In this document: piece after piece, positions 1 through 9,200 of the stretch
Layout: every line of letters starts with the position of its first letter
Position numbering within the stretch: the first letter of the stretch is position 1
Virus record (IMG/VR): IMGVR_UViG_3300015371_000187
Location: 1 to 23,175 of that record
DNA from: a virus
Strand: one strand, 5' to 3'
DNA: 23,175 nt
Notes under the pieces: generated by a model
Told to the model about the DNA's origin: nothing
The model's database searches: none
Seen by the model: only the letters and a program-made list of their open reading frames with translations
Program-made: the position numbers and the translations under genes

Positions 1-300
1 CGCTATGATCGCCGCGCCGGTGCCGGCCGCCGTACCAGTGCCCGCCGCGCTCGCGCTTGCCGGCGCGATGGCTCGGCCGGTGCCAGCCGCTGCGCCAGTG
101 TCGGCCGACGCGCCGCTCGCTTGATCGATCGCCCGGCCGACGCCAGGCGCCGCCGCCACGCCCGACGCCGCACCGGCGCCCGCTGCGATTGTCAGGCCGA
201 CGCCGGCCGCTGTCGCCACGCCCGCCGCGCTCGCAACCGCCAACGCGAGAGCCCGGCCGATCGCGGCGGCGATGGATGTGCCCGCCGCACTGCCTGCCGA
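1..300 (-). repeat. Five in-register 60-bp repeats encoding 20-residue units
   Basis: Reading the minus strand from 300 to 1, successive 60-base blocks (300-241, 240-181, 180-121, 120-61, 60-1) encode five variants of one 20-residue unit, with no insertion or deletion between them. Recurring positions are Ala-Ala-Gly at unit residues 5-7, Ala-Ala-Gly at 11-13 and Ala-Ile near residues 17-18. Nucleotide identity is moderate while the protein pattern is kept, which suggests an old, selected repeat rather than a recent slippage product. The array continues beyond the window edge, so copy number is unknown. Confidence 0.7.
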
Positions 301-372
301 TGCCGCCGTGCTCGGCCCGCCGCCGCCTTGCCGTTGCAGACCGAAGCGCAGGCTTAACGAAAGGCCGGCCAT
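1..372 (-). CDS. Partial Ala/Gly-rich tandem-repeat protein (tail-fibre region), cut by window edge
   Basis: An uninterrupted minus-strand frame starts at ATG 372 and runs off the window at position 1 (124 codons visible). The start lies three bases after the stop of the preceding gene and has GAGGT as a Shine-Dalgarno about 8 bases upstream. The first 24 residues (MAGLSLSLRFGLQRQ, then Gly-rich) precede five in-register 20-residue repeats made almost entirely of Ala, Gly, Ser, Thr, Val and Ile. The approximate unit is ASASAAGTGTAAGTGRAIAx. No family is recognised. Its place at the end of the tail-tip genes suggests a virion appendage, but that is positional inference. Low-complexity GC-rich DNA can stay open by chance; the Shine-Dalgarno, coupled start and exact 20-codon period argue that it is coding. 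The C-terminus is outside the window. Confidence 0.7.
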   Translation of the reverse strand, partial: MAGLSLSLRFGLQRQGGGGPSTAASAGSAAGTSIAAAIGRALALAVASAAGVATAAGVGLTIAAGAGAASGVAAAPGVGRAIDQASGASADTGAAAGTGRAIAPASASAAGTGTAAGTGAAIIA

Positions 373-375
373 CGG

Positions 376-681
376 TTAGACCTCGCCCGCGACTTTATCG
401 CCGGAGTCGACGTAATATTGATATGGCAGATTGGCTTTCAGAAAGTGCGCGTTGCGAACGCCGGCGTTATCTGCCGGATCGGGATCACCGCCGATCGCGA
501 CCCAACAATCGGCGCTGGCGAGCAGTTCGACGACATCCTCTTCCGGTGCCGCCTCAAGATCGCCGGTTCCCGGCAAGGTGATGACCTCGGATCGCGCCGC
601 CGCGCCGATGGCGATTGATCCAATGTCGGCGTCAACGTCGTTCATGTTGCCGCGCGTGAAAGTGACGGTGACGGTTGCCAT
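376..681 (-). CDS. Small hypothetical phage structural protein (tail-tip region)
   Basis: A 101-residue protein if started at ATG 681. This start is preferred over the in-frame ATG at 696 because GGAGG sits about 8 bases before 681, and the longer form would have its start inside that Shine-Dalgarno region. The sequence is acidic and probably all-beta, with no membrane segment. A central segment (DCWVAIGGDPDP) and C-terminal motif (YYVDSGDKVA) resemble small uncharacterised proteins often seen among phage tail or fibre genes, where Asp-Cys-x-Val-Ala-Ile-Gly precedes a Pro-rich turn. It lies between the Ig-domain fibre gene and the repeat protein. A virion-associated role is inferred from position only. 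Confidence 0.75.
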   Translation of the reverse strand: MATVTVTFTRGNMNDVDADIGSIAIGAAARSEVITLPGTGDLEAAPEEDVVELLASADCWVAIGGDPDPADNAGVRNAHFLKANLPYQYYVDSGDKVAGEV

Positions 682-705
682 GGGTTTTTCCTCCATAGTT
701 GGCGG

Positions 706-2307
706 TTAGGCGTCAAATGCGATTGCCAAAAGCGTTCCACGATAATTCGAGCCGGTCGCCGTGACGCCGACGCTGATCGAGCCGCCGGTGTCAAAGACGG
801 TCATAGCTGATTCACTGCGCTCATCGGTGCCGTTATTGAGCGCGGCCCGCTCGTCGAGGTTCGACCATGCGGCGGCGCTGGCATTGTTCGCGAACCATAG
901 GGCAATGGCGACGCTGTCGTTGGGAACGTCAATCGCGGCGCTATAGCCGAGGCCGGCAACGGCCGGCGTATCAACGGCGGTGTCGGCGATCGTGCCGGGC
1001 AGGCCGTAAACCGCATATGCGTAAAGGTGCATGAAAGAGCTGCCCGACGTCGTCGTTACCACGATATTGCCGCTTGTCCCGGTCGGCACTGCCGCGTACC
1101 AAATCGCATAGGTGTTATCGGCATCGACGCCGCCGGAAACGGCTTTCGTCGCCGTGACGCCGCCGATCGTGACGGCGGTGATCGTCTTTGTGCTCGACAG
1201 CTCGACGGCGAGCGCCGCGACAATCACGCGGCTTGCGTCGGCCGTGCCGAAATCGACGCCGGATTTCGTAAAGCTTGCGCCCGAGGTGAAGGTGCGGGAA
1301 GCGTGCTTGAAGGCGGCAAGGAAGGATCGAACGTTGATCGTGAAGGCGTCGAGATCGACCGTCGCGCCGTGGTCATCCGTCGCCCTGATGACAATTCCCG
1401 ATGCGACGCCGGTCGCCGATGGCGTGCCGGATATGGCGCCGGTCGAGCTATTGAGCGACAGGCCAGCCGGCAGCGATCCGGAATGGACGCTGTATGTGTA
1501 TGGCGGAACGCCGCCGGCCGCGCGCACGGTAAAGCCGGCATAGGCCAGGCCGTCCATTGCGTTCGGTTCCGGCGTGCCGGCGATCGTGAAGGGCAGGCCC
1601 TCGGCCGACGCGACCAGCATCGCCGCCGACGTCATCGCCGGGTAAATCTCGATCTTGCGAAAGCGCGCGGTGTGAAACCACCAAAACTCCGCATCATTGC
1701 CGCCGAAGAACATCGCGGCGAGCGCGACCATGTTCGATTGCTGATCATAGGTGACAGGGTCGAGCATTTCGGCAAAGGCGCCATTGTGCGCGACTTCGTT
1801 TTCGAAGCTGCCGCCGTTTGGCCGGCCGATGGTGAAAGCCGTTCGAACGATCGCCGTCGGATCGATGCCGGCCGCCGTGTAAGCCGTGCCGGCCGAATAC
1901 CATGTGTCCGCGTCTTCGCCTTGAATGGCGTCATCCGTATAGACTTCGATCCAATGGTCGGCGTCGTCGAAAACCGGCGTTTGGCTCATGATGACGATCG
2001 GCCCGTCGTCGGTCGCGCCGCCATAGTCGATTTCGAAAATGAAGGTGATCCCGGTATCGAGCGCGGCAAAGACGGCGGTCAACAGCGCGGCCGAGGCCTC
2101 CGGCCGGTTCGAATTCGCCTCGAAAACGCCCATGCCGGAACCATTGAAGCCGCCGGCATCGGTGCCGGTGAAGATCGCGGCCAGGTTGGACACGGCGCCG
2201 CCCAACTCGTAAACCCCGCCGACGAAGTCGAGATAAGCGATCGCGCCGGGATGCGTGACGGGCTGGCCGGCGATAAGCAGGCCCATAGAAGCAACTGCGC
2301 CGTACAT
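706..2307 (-). CDS. Tail fibre/receptor-binding protein with Ig-like (He_PIG) domain
   Basis: A 533-residue protein from ATG 2307, which overlaps the stop of the preceding gene as TAATG. The open frame extends further upstream, but that part is Arg-rich and lies over the preceding gene, so it is rejected. Residues 20-225 look like a beta-rich, lectin-like N-terminal region rich in Gly, aromatics and acids. Residues about 258-325 match the putative Ig family He_PIG, with motifs GGVPPYTYSV, SLPAGLSLNSSTGAISGTP and ATDDHGA. Residues about 330-533 form a Ser/Thr/Val-rich beta domain like the C-terminal domains of tail fibres, with no catalytic motif seen. Its place after the hub suggests host recognition. 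Domain naming is by motif reading, not by search. Confidence 0.75.
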   Translation of the reverse strand: MYGAVASMGLLIAGQPVTHPGAIAYLDFVGGVYELGGAVSNLAAIFTGTDAGGFNGSGMGVFEANSNRPEASAALLTAVFAALDTGITFIFEIDYGGATDDGPIVIMSQTPVFDDADHWIEVYTDDAIQGEDADTWYSAGTAYTAAGIDPTAIVRTAFTIGRPNGGSFENEVAHNGAFAEMLDPVTYDQQSNMVALAAMFFGGNDAEFWWFHTARFRKIEIYPAMTSAAMLVASAEGLPFTIAGTPEPNAMDGLAYAGFTVRAAGGVPPYTYSVHSGSLPAGLSLNSSTGAISGTPSATGVASGIVIRATDDHGATVDLDAFTINVRSFLAAFKHASRTFTSGASFTKSGVDFGTADASRVIVAALAVELSSTKTITAVTIGGVTATKAVSGGVDADNTYAIWYAAVPTGTSGNIVVTTTSGSSFMHLYAYAVYGLPGTIADTAVDTPAVAGLGYSAAIDVPNDSVAIALWFANNASAAAWSNLDERAALNNGTDERSESAMTVFDTGGSISVGVTATGSNYRGTLLAIAFDA

Positions 2308-2867
2308 TATGCCGTGGTCTCCTGTGCCAAGAGGCCGAACAAATCCCAGGTATTGGCGGCGACTTTCTTCGCCGTGACGACGGCGCCGAGGATCGCGGTT
2401 GATGCCAAGAAACCGTCGGGAATATTGAGCGTCACGCCGACGCCGGCGGAAAATTCCAGCGCACCGGCGCCGCATTGGCGGAAATGGATTTCGGCGTCGA
2501 CAAGGAACGGCTCGGCCGTGTCGTTCGGGATCGTCACCGCGCAACCGGCGGCGTTGGTGCAGCGGAAATAAAAGCTCGCCTGCTCATTGGCCGGCGTCAA
2601 CGTCGTGCCGGTGACAGCAAGGGTTTGCGTCGGTCGCTGCATCGAGCGCGGCAAGGTGAAAGGCCCGAACGTGCTGGCGTCTTCCATGACGATCGTAATC
2701 GTGTCGCCGGTTTGGATGATGTTGGCGATTTGGTTCGGCTCGACCGGCGAGCCCTCCAAATCTTCAATCCGCTGCTCGTGGCCATAGAAATTTTCGTCGA
2801 CCTCGGCCGGCGTGAGGTTCGAACCTTTGCCCGCGCCCCAAGCGCCGGCGGTGCGATAAATCGTCAT
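2307..2867 (-). CDS. Tail appendage protein, fibre-anchor-like N-terminus
   Basis: A 186-residue protein from ATG 2867 with AAGGTGG as Shine-Dalgarno. Its start overlaps the preceding stop (ATGA) and its stop overlaps the next start (TAATG). The N-terminus (RTAGAWGAGKGSNLTPAEVD, followed by an N-F pair) is a pattern I recognise from many phage tail-fibre and virion surface proteins, where it probably anchors to the tail tip. Residues about 75-170 form a predicted beta-sandwich containing two Cys. No enzymatic motif is visible. It probably connects or accompanies the Ig-domain fibre encoded next. Structural role is likely; exact function unknown. Confidence 0.75.
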   Translation of the reverse strand: MTIYRTAGAWGAGKGSNLTPAEVDENFYGHEQRIEDLEGSPVEPNQIANIIQTGDTITIVMEDASTFGPFTLPRSMQRPTQTLAVTGTTLTPANEQASFYFRCTNAAGCAVTIPNDTAEPFLVDAEIHFRQCGAGALEFSAGVGVTLNIPDGFLASTAILGAVVTAKKVAANTWDLFGLLAQETTA

Positions 2868-3613
2868 GATGCCACCTTTTCGAGCAGGATGATCACGCGG
2901 CTTTCCGCGTCTGGCCGCAACTTTGTTGCGACAGGATTATATGTTTTGCCGAGATAAGTCGCGTTCACGCCATCCATCGGGAAGAAAAGCGACAGCGTCG
3001 GCAGGAAAGAGCCGGGCGTGTAAGACCGCGCGCGAAAGGTCACATCCGGCGAAAGAGCGTGATAGCAGCACATAATGGCGCCGCTTAATTCCATCAAAAA
3101 GTTAATGTCGACCGTCGAGTCGGTGTTTTCGTTGAAACGCAAATCGGTATACCCCGGCACCGGCAAATCAGGATCGGGCGGCGTCAAGGTCGATCCCGGC
3201 GACGGCAGATAAAACGGATCGTCAACGCCGCCGTCGTGACGGGTAAACGGCGAGTAAATTGTTTCCATGCTTCCCGGCAGATCCGGCATTGTCGCGCCAT
3301 AGTCGCCCCATTCGAGCGACTGCCATTCGCCGCCCTTCCAAAGCCAGGCGTTTAGAATTTTCTGCTCGTCGGTCGGGCTTTCGATCGGCACGCCCAAAGA
3401 TGAAAGATACGTTCCGTAATAGCGATGCAAGCCGCTCGACAGATTATCGTCCGGCGAAATCTCATGTTCCGGCGGCGAGCAGGAAACCGGATTGTCGAAT
3501 TCCTTTTCGCCGCGATAAGAGATTTCCAGCGCCAGGAACCGCGCACCCCATCCGACCTCTATTATTGTCCGGAAAGGGTCGAGGACTACGGGATTAGCGA
3601 CCGTGCCGGGCAT
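2864..3613 (-). CDS. Hypothetical tail-tip protein
   Basis: A 249-residue protein starting at ATG 3613, overlapping the previous stop by one base (TAATG); GAGG lies upstream. It ends in an ATGA overlap with the following fibre gene. The sequence is rich in Pro, Asp, Tyr and Trp, with a Pro-rich stretch around residues 140-155 and two adjacent Cys near residue 181. There is no signal peptide, membrane segment or recognisable catalytic motif. Its position between hub and fibre genes suggests a baseplate or tail-tip component. I do not recognise the family. Confidence 0.75.
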   Translation of the reverse strand: MPGTVANPVVLDPFRTIIEVGWGARFLALEISYRGEKEFDNPVSCSPPEHEISPDDNLSSGLHRYYGTYLSSLGVPIESPTDEQKILNAWLWKGGEWQSLEWGDYGATMPDLPGSMETIYSPFTRHDGGVDDPFYLPSPGSTLTPPDPDLPVPGYTDLRFNENTDSTVDINFLMELSGAIMCCYHALSPDVTFRARSYTPGSFLPTLSLFFPMDGVNATYLGKTYNPVATKLRPDAESRVIILLEKVAS

Positions 3614-4023
3614 TAAGTTTCCGCCTCTTCATTCTTGAAATTCAGCCGGATCAATTCGCCCTTCGGCGTCTGGAACGTGATCTTTTCGACGCGTTGCACG
3701 ATCACGTATTGATCGGAGTCATCGGGGTTTTCGACGCGAACGTCGGACGTTTCGCGCGACATCTCAAACCAATCAATGACCGGTTGCTCTTTGTCGTCTT
3801 CGTCGTTTTTCGGGAAATCCGGCCAATTGACGATTTGGATCGTGGGCAAGATCCTTTCGCCCTTCATTTGCACGACGAAGCGCGACGGCTTGCCCCATCG
3901 CACATGCGCCTCGCCGCTTTGATCCTCGGTCGGCTTGCGCGCCAAGAGCCGGGCGAGGAAGGTCGAGCCGCGACTTGTGTCGGTTCCCCTGAAATCGTAT
4001 CCGCCGCCGAACCAATTGCCCAT
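3613..4023 (-). CDS. Hypothetical tail protein, 136 aa
   Basis: A 136-residue, charged, soluble protein starting at ATG 4023, one base after the hub gene stop, and ending at the start of the next gene. The N-terminus is Gly-rich and aromatic (MGNWFGGGYDF). The middle contains a hydrophobic beta-like stretch and a Trp-Pro-Asp-Phe segment, and the C-terminal third (residues about 100-136) alternates hydrophobic and charged residues. No family is recognised. Gene order (hub, this, tail-tip proteins, fibres) suggests a small baseplate or tip protein. Confidence 0.7.
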   Translation of the reverse strand: MGNWFGGGYDFRGTDTSRGSTFLARLLARKPTEDQSGEAHVRWGKPSRFVVQMKGERILPTIQIVNWPDFPKNDEDDKEQPVIDWFEMSRETSDVRVENPDDSDQYVIVQRVEKITFQTPKGELIRLNFKNEEAET

Positions 4024-4024
4024 T

Positions 4025-5785
4025 TTACGCCGCCTCTAAATCGATGGTTTTCGGCAGCGCCAGCGCGCTAACGGTCAAGTCGTAAACCGTTTCAAACGGC
4101 CCCTTCGAGATCGGGAATAGGGTTAGATCAACCTCGGTATAGGCTTGATCGAGGGCGTTGCCGGTTTCGTCGATCGAGCCGGCAAAAGCCCCGATCAAGG
4201 CCCGCTGATCGCTTTCGCCGTTGATGACGAAAAGCGAGTCGACGATCTGCGCTTGCGTGAAATTGTCGAAATCAATGCCATCGTCATTCGGCGGCACGGC
4301 CGAATAATCGGTAACGGTGACCTCGCCGGAAACCACCGTCGACGACGCGCCGGCGTAGTATTGCCAGCCGGTCGCGACATAGCCCGTATCGACATAAGAC
4401 GGCGTGCCCGTGGCCGCCGATATTGCGTTGCCCTTGCCGATCGAGCAGCCAATGACGAAGCCGGCGACGGCCTCGCCGCTGTCGCCGTCGACCGATAGCG
4501 AATAGGAGATGATTTTTCCGATCGCCGCGCCGCCCGGCAAGCGCGCATCTTCGATGCGGATCGCCTTCCGGCAAGAGAAGGCGAGGCCGTTCGCCAGCGC
4601 CGTTTCCCCCTTGATCTCGACCGATCGCGCCCGCGCGCGAAGCCTGGCGCGCGCCACGGCGACAAGATAATCGACGGACTGTTTTCCGCGATCGGTCGGC
4701 AGATAGGCGCGGCGGCGCCGGGAAATGATCGGCAGGGCGCCGCCGGGATCGATCGGCTCGCCGACGAGATCCGACGACAGCGTGACGCTAAGCGGCTCGG
4801 TTTCGTCGGGATCACTGATAAAGGCTTGTGCGTCGGCCGTGAGGGTAAAGCGCACCAACTCGCGCCGGGATCGCGTCACGTCGTACCGCGCCGAAAGCGT
4901 CGGGATCATTTTCCAGCACGGCCATTTCGCTATAGATCCGCCCCATCCGTTAGACGACGACAGGACTTGAGTTTGAAAATCCTCCGGCACGACGAAGCCG
5001 TCGGCGCGCATGATCGAGGACGGCCCGAAAGACCAGCCGCCGCCGATATTGGCGCCAGGCGTCGGCCAATCTTCCATAAGGCCCTGGCCGGTAAATGAGG
5101 ATATGACGCCGCCCGTCGAGGTGCCGGCCGCCTGAAACGCGGCGAGCAGCGCCGGCACCAAATCGAAAACGCCGGTTGCCGCTTGTTCCCATCCGATCGC
5201 CGCTTCCACGGTGATGCGCGTCGCCGGCGCCATGCCGAAGGAAAGCTCGATGGAATCCCGGATCACGTCGTCGACAAGGTCAATCAAGCCGTCTTCGGCT
5301 TCGAGCACATCGGAGGCGGTGACGGCGTGGGTTACGCGGTCGATATGCCACAAGGCCGAGCGGCTTTCGAGCACGGCGTCGGGATCGCCGATCAATTCCG
5401 GCGTAATCCAGACGGAGTCCCAAAACGGCGCGACTTTCAGAAGGTCGGCGGCGGCGGCCTTGGCGGCGGCATAATCGACCGGGCGAGCTGCCAAGGTCAG
5501 CCGCACGGCGTTTCCGATGATCTCTTCCGGCATGGCGACCAGCCGGCCGAAAAACAGCGGTTGCCCGCCGGCCGTGTCGCCAAGGTCGATCGAGAACCAC
5601 GCCCATAATTTGCGCGCCGGATTGAGCAGGCCTTCGCGCGGATTGACGATATCAACCGTCATCGTGGCGAATTCGCCCTCGGCGTGGCTGATCTCGAAGG
5701 CGAAAACCTGCTCATCTTCGCGCAAAAACGCGTCGTCAAAGGCGGTGTCTGTCTCGTCGACCCATGCGAAATAATAGGTTGCCAA
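4025..5785 (-). CDS. Tail hub/baseplate protein (gp27-like position), TTG start
   Basis: A 586-residue protein. The start is TTG 5785, giving MATYYFAWVDE: AGAGG lies about 8 bases upstream, the preceding stop is three bases away, and the next in-frame Met is not until about residue 42. The N-terminal 120 residues look like the first beta domain of phage hub proteins (EISHAEGEFATMTVDIVNP, then a FFGRLVAMPEEI segment), which describe a quantity measured within the tail axis complex. The middle has a long Arg-rich stretch (residues about 355-395), and the last 200 residues are beta-rich. The place after the tape measure and a Dit-like gene is that of the tail hub or tail-associated tip protein. 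The hub call rests on position and N-terminal pattern. Confidence 0.7.
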   Translation of the reverse strand: MATYYFAWVDETDTAFDDAFLREDEQVFAFEISHAEGEFATMTVDIVNPREGLLNPARKLWAWFSIDLGDTAGGQPLFFGRLVAMPEEIIGNAVRLTLAARPVDYAAAKAAAADLLKVAPFWDSVWITPELIGDPDAVLESRSALWHIDRVTHAVTASDVLEAEDGLIDLVDDVIRDSIELSFGMAPATRITVEAAIGWEQAATGVFDLVPALLAAFQAAGTSTGGVISSFTGQGLMEDWPTPGANIGGGWSFGPSSIMRADGFVVPEDFQTQVLSSSNGWGGSIAKWPCWKMIPTLSARYDVTRSRRELVRFTLTADAQAFISDPDETEPLSVTLSSDLVGEPIDPGGALPIISRRRRAYLPTDRGKQSVDYLVAVARARLRARARSVEIKGETALANGLAFSCRKAIRIEDARLPGGAAIGKIISYSLSVDGDSGEAVAGFVIGCSIGKGNAISAATGTPSYVDTGYVATGWQYYAGASSTVVSGEVTVTDYSAVPPNDDGIDFDNFTQAQIVDSLFVINGESDQRALIGAFAGSIDETGNALDQAYTEVDLTLFPISKGPFETVYDLTVSALALPKTIDLEAA

Positions 5786-5788
5786 GGC

Positions 5789-6220
5789 TTAAACCTCTTC
5801 GAGCTGTAGCGACCATGACACCTGGCGCCCGTACTCATCTTCACGCAACTGCCATTCCGTCACCATCATTGACAGTTGCGGCCGATAATAGGTCATGGCG
5901 CCCTCGACCCGCGACGAGCCGGAAACGACGGAACGATCGGGCGAGCCCGATGCGGTCGGATAACAAAGCTCGGCGATGCAATCGACGGTCACCGTCTTGC
6001 CCGGCCAAATGCCGTTGACGGCCGGCGATAGCTGATCGCTGCCGCTGATCGTCGTCGTGTATTTGCGCAATTGCGTTTCGGAGAGATTGCGCAGGGCGCC
6101 GTTGATCGTGCGCCGCAATTGGGCGGCGGCGTCGATCGGCTGCAACGTCTGCTCAAGACCACGCGCCGAATAGGGCGCCACGCCGATGCCGGAGAGAACC
6201 AAAAGTGTTTCGTTTGCCAT
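5789..6220 (-). CDS. Probable distal tail protein-like, 143 aa
   Basis: A 143-residue protein starting at ATG 6220, three bases after the tape-measure stop, with GGAAA upstream. N-terminal motifs include GIGVAPYSARGLEQTLQPI, followed by a polar region with TISGSD and a C-terminal segment WQLREDEYGRQVSWSLQLEE. It has a beta-rich pattern, two Cys (in the DCIAELC segment) and no membrane segment. The gene directly between tape measure and hub in siphoviruses normally encodes the distal tail protein, or a component that links tube to hub. No sequence family is confidently recognised, so the role is positional. Confidence 0.6.
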   Translation of the reverse strand: MANETLLVLSGIGVAPYSARGLEQTLQPIDAAAQLRRTINGALRNLSETQLRKYTTTISGSDQLSPAVNGIWPGKTVTVDCIAELCYPTASGSPDRSVVSGSSRVEGAMTYYRPQLSMMVTEWQLREDEYGRQVSWSLQLEEV

Positions 6221-6223
6221 GGC

Positions 6224-9200
6224 CTATTTCCAGCTTGGCGCCTTGCCGGCGATGCGCAGGCCTCGGCGTCCGTTATGTTTGGCCAGCCGGTCGGCGACGT
6301 CTTCCGGCGCGATCAGTTCAAAACTCTGGCCGTCGAAATGCAGGCTGATCGGCCGGCCGCTGCTCGACGGCGGCGCCACCTGGCCGCCATTGGCGAACGC
6401 CGGCACCATGGCCGGAACGCGCATGCCGTCGGTGAGGCGCGAAACCATGCCGCCGCCGGCCAGGCGTAGGCCTTTCATGAAGTCTTTCGGCAGGCGTAAG
6501 GAATTCAGCATGGCGAGCAGGCCGGCGCCGTATTTGCGCACCGCCGCCGCCCGCAAGACGAATTCGCCATCCGAAAGCCGCGTGAGGATCGAGTCGCTTG
6601 TCGAGGTGCCCGGCCCCGAGACGCCGCCGCCCGAACGCGCCAGGCCGCCGCCGGCAAGCCGCGTCACCGGCCCGCCGTTTGCCCGCTCGCCCGCGCTCGA
6701 TGTGGCCGACCGCGCGCGCGATGCTGCCGCCTCGGCCCGCGCCGCAAGCGACTCGAGCGTCGCCACGGCGCTTTGCAATTGCGACGTCATCGAGTTGACG
6801 GCGGCGAGCATGGCTTCGAATTGCGTTTGAACGGCCGATGTCATCTTCGCCAGGATTTCGGCGATCCGCGTTCCCGCCTGCTCGAAAGGCGCGATCAGCA
6901 GTTGACTAAGCCCGCCGCCGATATCGGTCGCCGCCGTTTGCACCGTTTGAAGCATCACGGTGACGTTAGCCGGGATCGACGTTAACGCCTCGGCGATCTT
7001 ATCGCGCGCATCGGTGAAAGGCTTCGAAAGCGTATCAGCAATGCCGCTTGTGGCTTGCGCCTGCTCGCCGCCGGCGGCATCGGCGGCAGGTTTGACGCCG
7101 CCGCCCATCGCCCCGGCAATCGCCGGCGGCACGCGGGAAACTTCGGCGATCACGCCGTCGGCCGCCGCCTTGGCCGCTGCCGGCACATCCGAAAGCCCCG
7201 TCGTCATCGCGTCGGCGATCGTCGGTTGCCCTTTCAGCTCCTCCGGAACGTGGATAATCATCGCCGAGACGTCGTCTTTGACCTTGCCGACGGTATCGCC
7301 GGCCTTCTCAGCGCTCGCCGAAACGTCGTCAAGCGATTGCTTGCTTTGTTCGGCCGCCTTGCCGAGACCTTCGGCAAGGTCGAAGGTTTGTTGAATCGGC
7401 TTGCCTGCTTTGTCGGTCGTATGAACGGTGATCGTCTTATTGAGTTTGTCGACCTGTTTCGCCGTGTCCGCGACTTTCGCCGAGGCCTCGCCGGCGGCGT
7501 TGGCAACGGCGTTCTGCCCTTCGGTGAAGTTGCGCGCCTGAAACTCGGCATCGCTCATCTTGCCGGAAAGCAACGCGATCCAATCGGTCTCTTCTTTGAG
7601 TTTGCCGAAAAGCCCCTCGGCGCTTTGCGCCTGGTCGGTCAATGCCTTTGCGACGTTGTTAAGCGCCGGATTTGCCGCGCCGATCTGGCGAACCTGCTCG
7701 ACGAAGGCCGGCAGCGATCCGCCTTTTACAAAAGCGTCGATCGCCGCCATGAATGGCCGCCATTGTTCCAATATCTTCGGCGGTGCGCGGCCGGTTTGCG
7801 CCGATACGTCGAGCGATTTCGCGATGAGGCCCATTTGTTCGGAGAGATGGCCGCGCAGCTCGGCGAGTTGGGTATCGAACGACTTTTGCAGATCGCCGAG
7901 GTTTGCCCGCGTATCGATGAGCGATTGCAGTTTGACTTTGTTGGTCATTGCCGCGACTTTGCGGCCGGCCTGGTCGTAAGCGGCGCCGACGCTGTTAACG
8001 ACGGTTTCGTGCCGCTCCATTGCCGCCGTTGCGGTATCGGTGCGCGTCGCCCAAAGCGCTATCCCGGCCGAGATGGCGGTAACAGCAATGGCAATGACGG
8101 GGTTTGCTTTGGCGAGGTTCAAAGTCGCGAGTGCAAGCGAGGCCGCCGAGCGCAACAGGCGAAACGCGCCGGTAACCTGGCCGACGGCGAGCGCTATCGC
8201 AATCATCGTGCCGTTAATGTTAAGCCCGGTGAAAGCGCGCACGGCGGCGGCGGCACCGTCGAGCGTCTTTTTGAAGAGGCCGAGCACCGGGATAACAACG
8301 CCGGTAAAAACCGAACTCATGGCCTTTCCGAAATCGATCACGGCGTCGCGCCATGCGATCACCCAGATATTCTTAACGGCGGCATCCTTGCCGGAGAGGG
8401 CGGCGATAACATCTTGAATGATCGGGATCGCCTGATCTGTGAGGCTTTTTGCAAAGCCAAGAATGGCGTCTTTATTCGAGATCAACGCGTCGCGCAGCCG
8501 GTGCGCGCCTTCGGTGATCGCCGGCGCGAAGAGAATGCCGATCTGATTTTTAATGCCGAGCGTCGCGCGAGAAACCTCATTGAGCGCGTCGCCCAATGCG
8601 TCGCCGATTTCCTTTTGCGAGTCGGTGAAGACGATACCGAGGTGTTCGGCCGTGTCGCCGAGCTTGATCAGCCCATCGCGGCCTTCATTGAGGAAGGGGA
8701 TAAGCGCGGCGCCGGACTTGCCGAAGATCTCGATAGCCGCCGCCGATTTTTTGACGCCGTCGGGCATCTTCGAAAAGGCTTCGGCGAGATCTCGAATAAT
8801 GGTTTCGGTCGGCTTCATTTTGCCGTGGGAGTCGGTGACCGAAACGCCAAGGGCGGTGAATTTCTCTTTCGCGCCTTTGGTGCCGGCCGATACCTCGCCA
8901 AGCGCCTTGTTCAGTTTCGACATCGCGGCGCCGAAAGCATCGGCCTCGACGTTATTTTGTTCGGCGGCGAAGGCAAGCCGGCCGTAGGCGTCGACCTGTA
9001 AGCCAGCCGATTGCGCCGCCTTGCCGGCAGCGTCGGCGGCATCGGCGCCGCTCTTAGCAACAGCGGTGATCGCGCCAGCGGCGGCGAGGCCGGCGGTATT
9101 TAGGCCGGCGAAGACAAAGGCCAGTTGTTTGCCCGTGTTCGCCAGGTCGCGCCCGAAATTGTCGAGTTTTTTGCCGAAATTGATATCGACCTTTGACGCG

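Noticed and set aside
1-300. CRISPR-like array suggested by regular 60-base spacing
   Set aside because: There are no identical repeats separated by unique spacers; periodicity is at protein level and in frame.
1027-2571. Long plus-strand frame (514 codons) opposite the fibre gene
   Set aside because: Arg/Asp-rich translation without recognisable motifs. It is an antisense reading of a better-supported minus-strand gene in GC-rich DNA.
7055-9001. Plus-strand frame of 648 codons opposite the tape measure
   Set aside because: Arg-rich, no Shine-Dalgarno, no motifs. Shadow of the tape measure gene.
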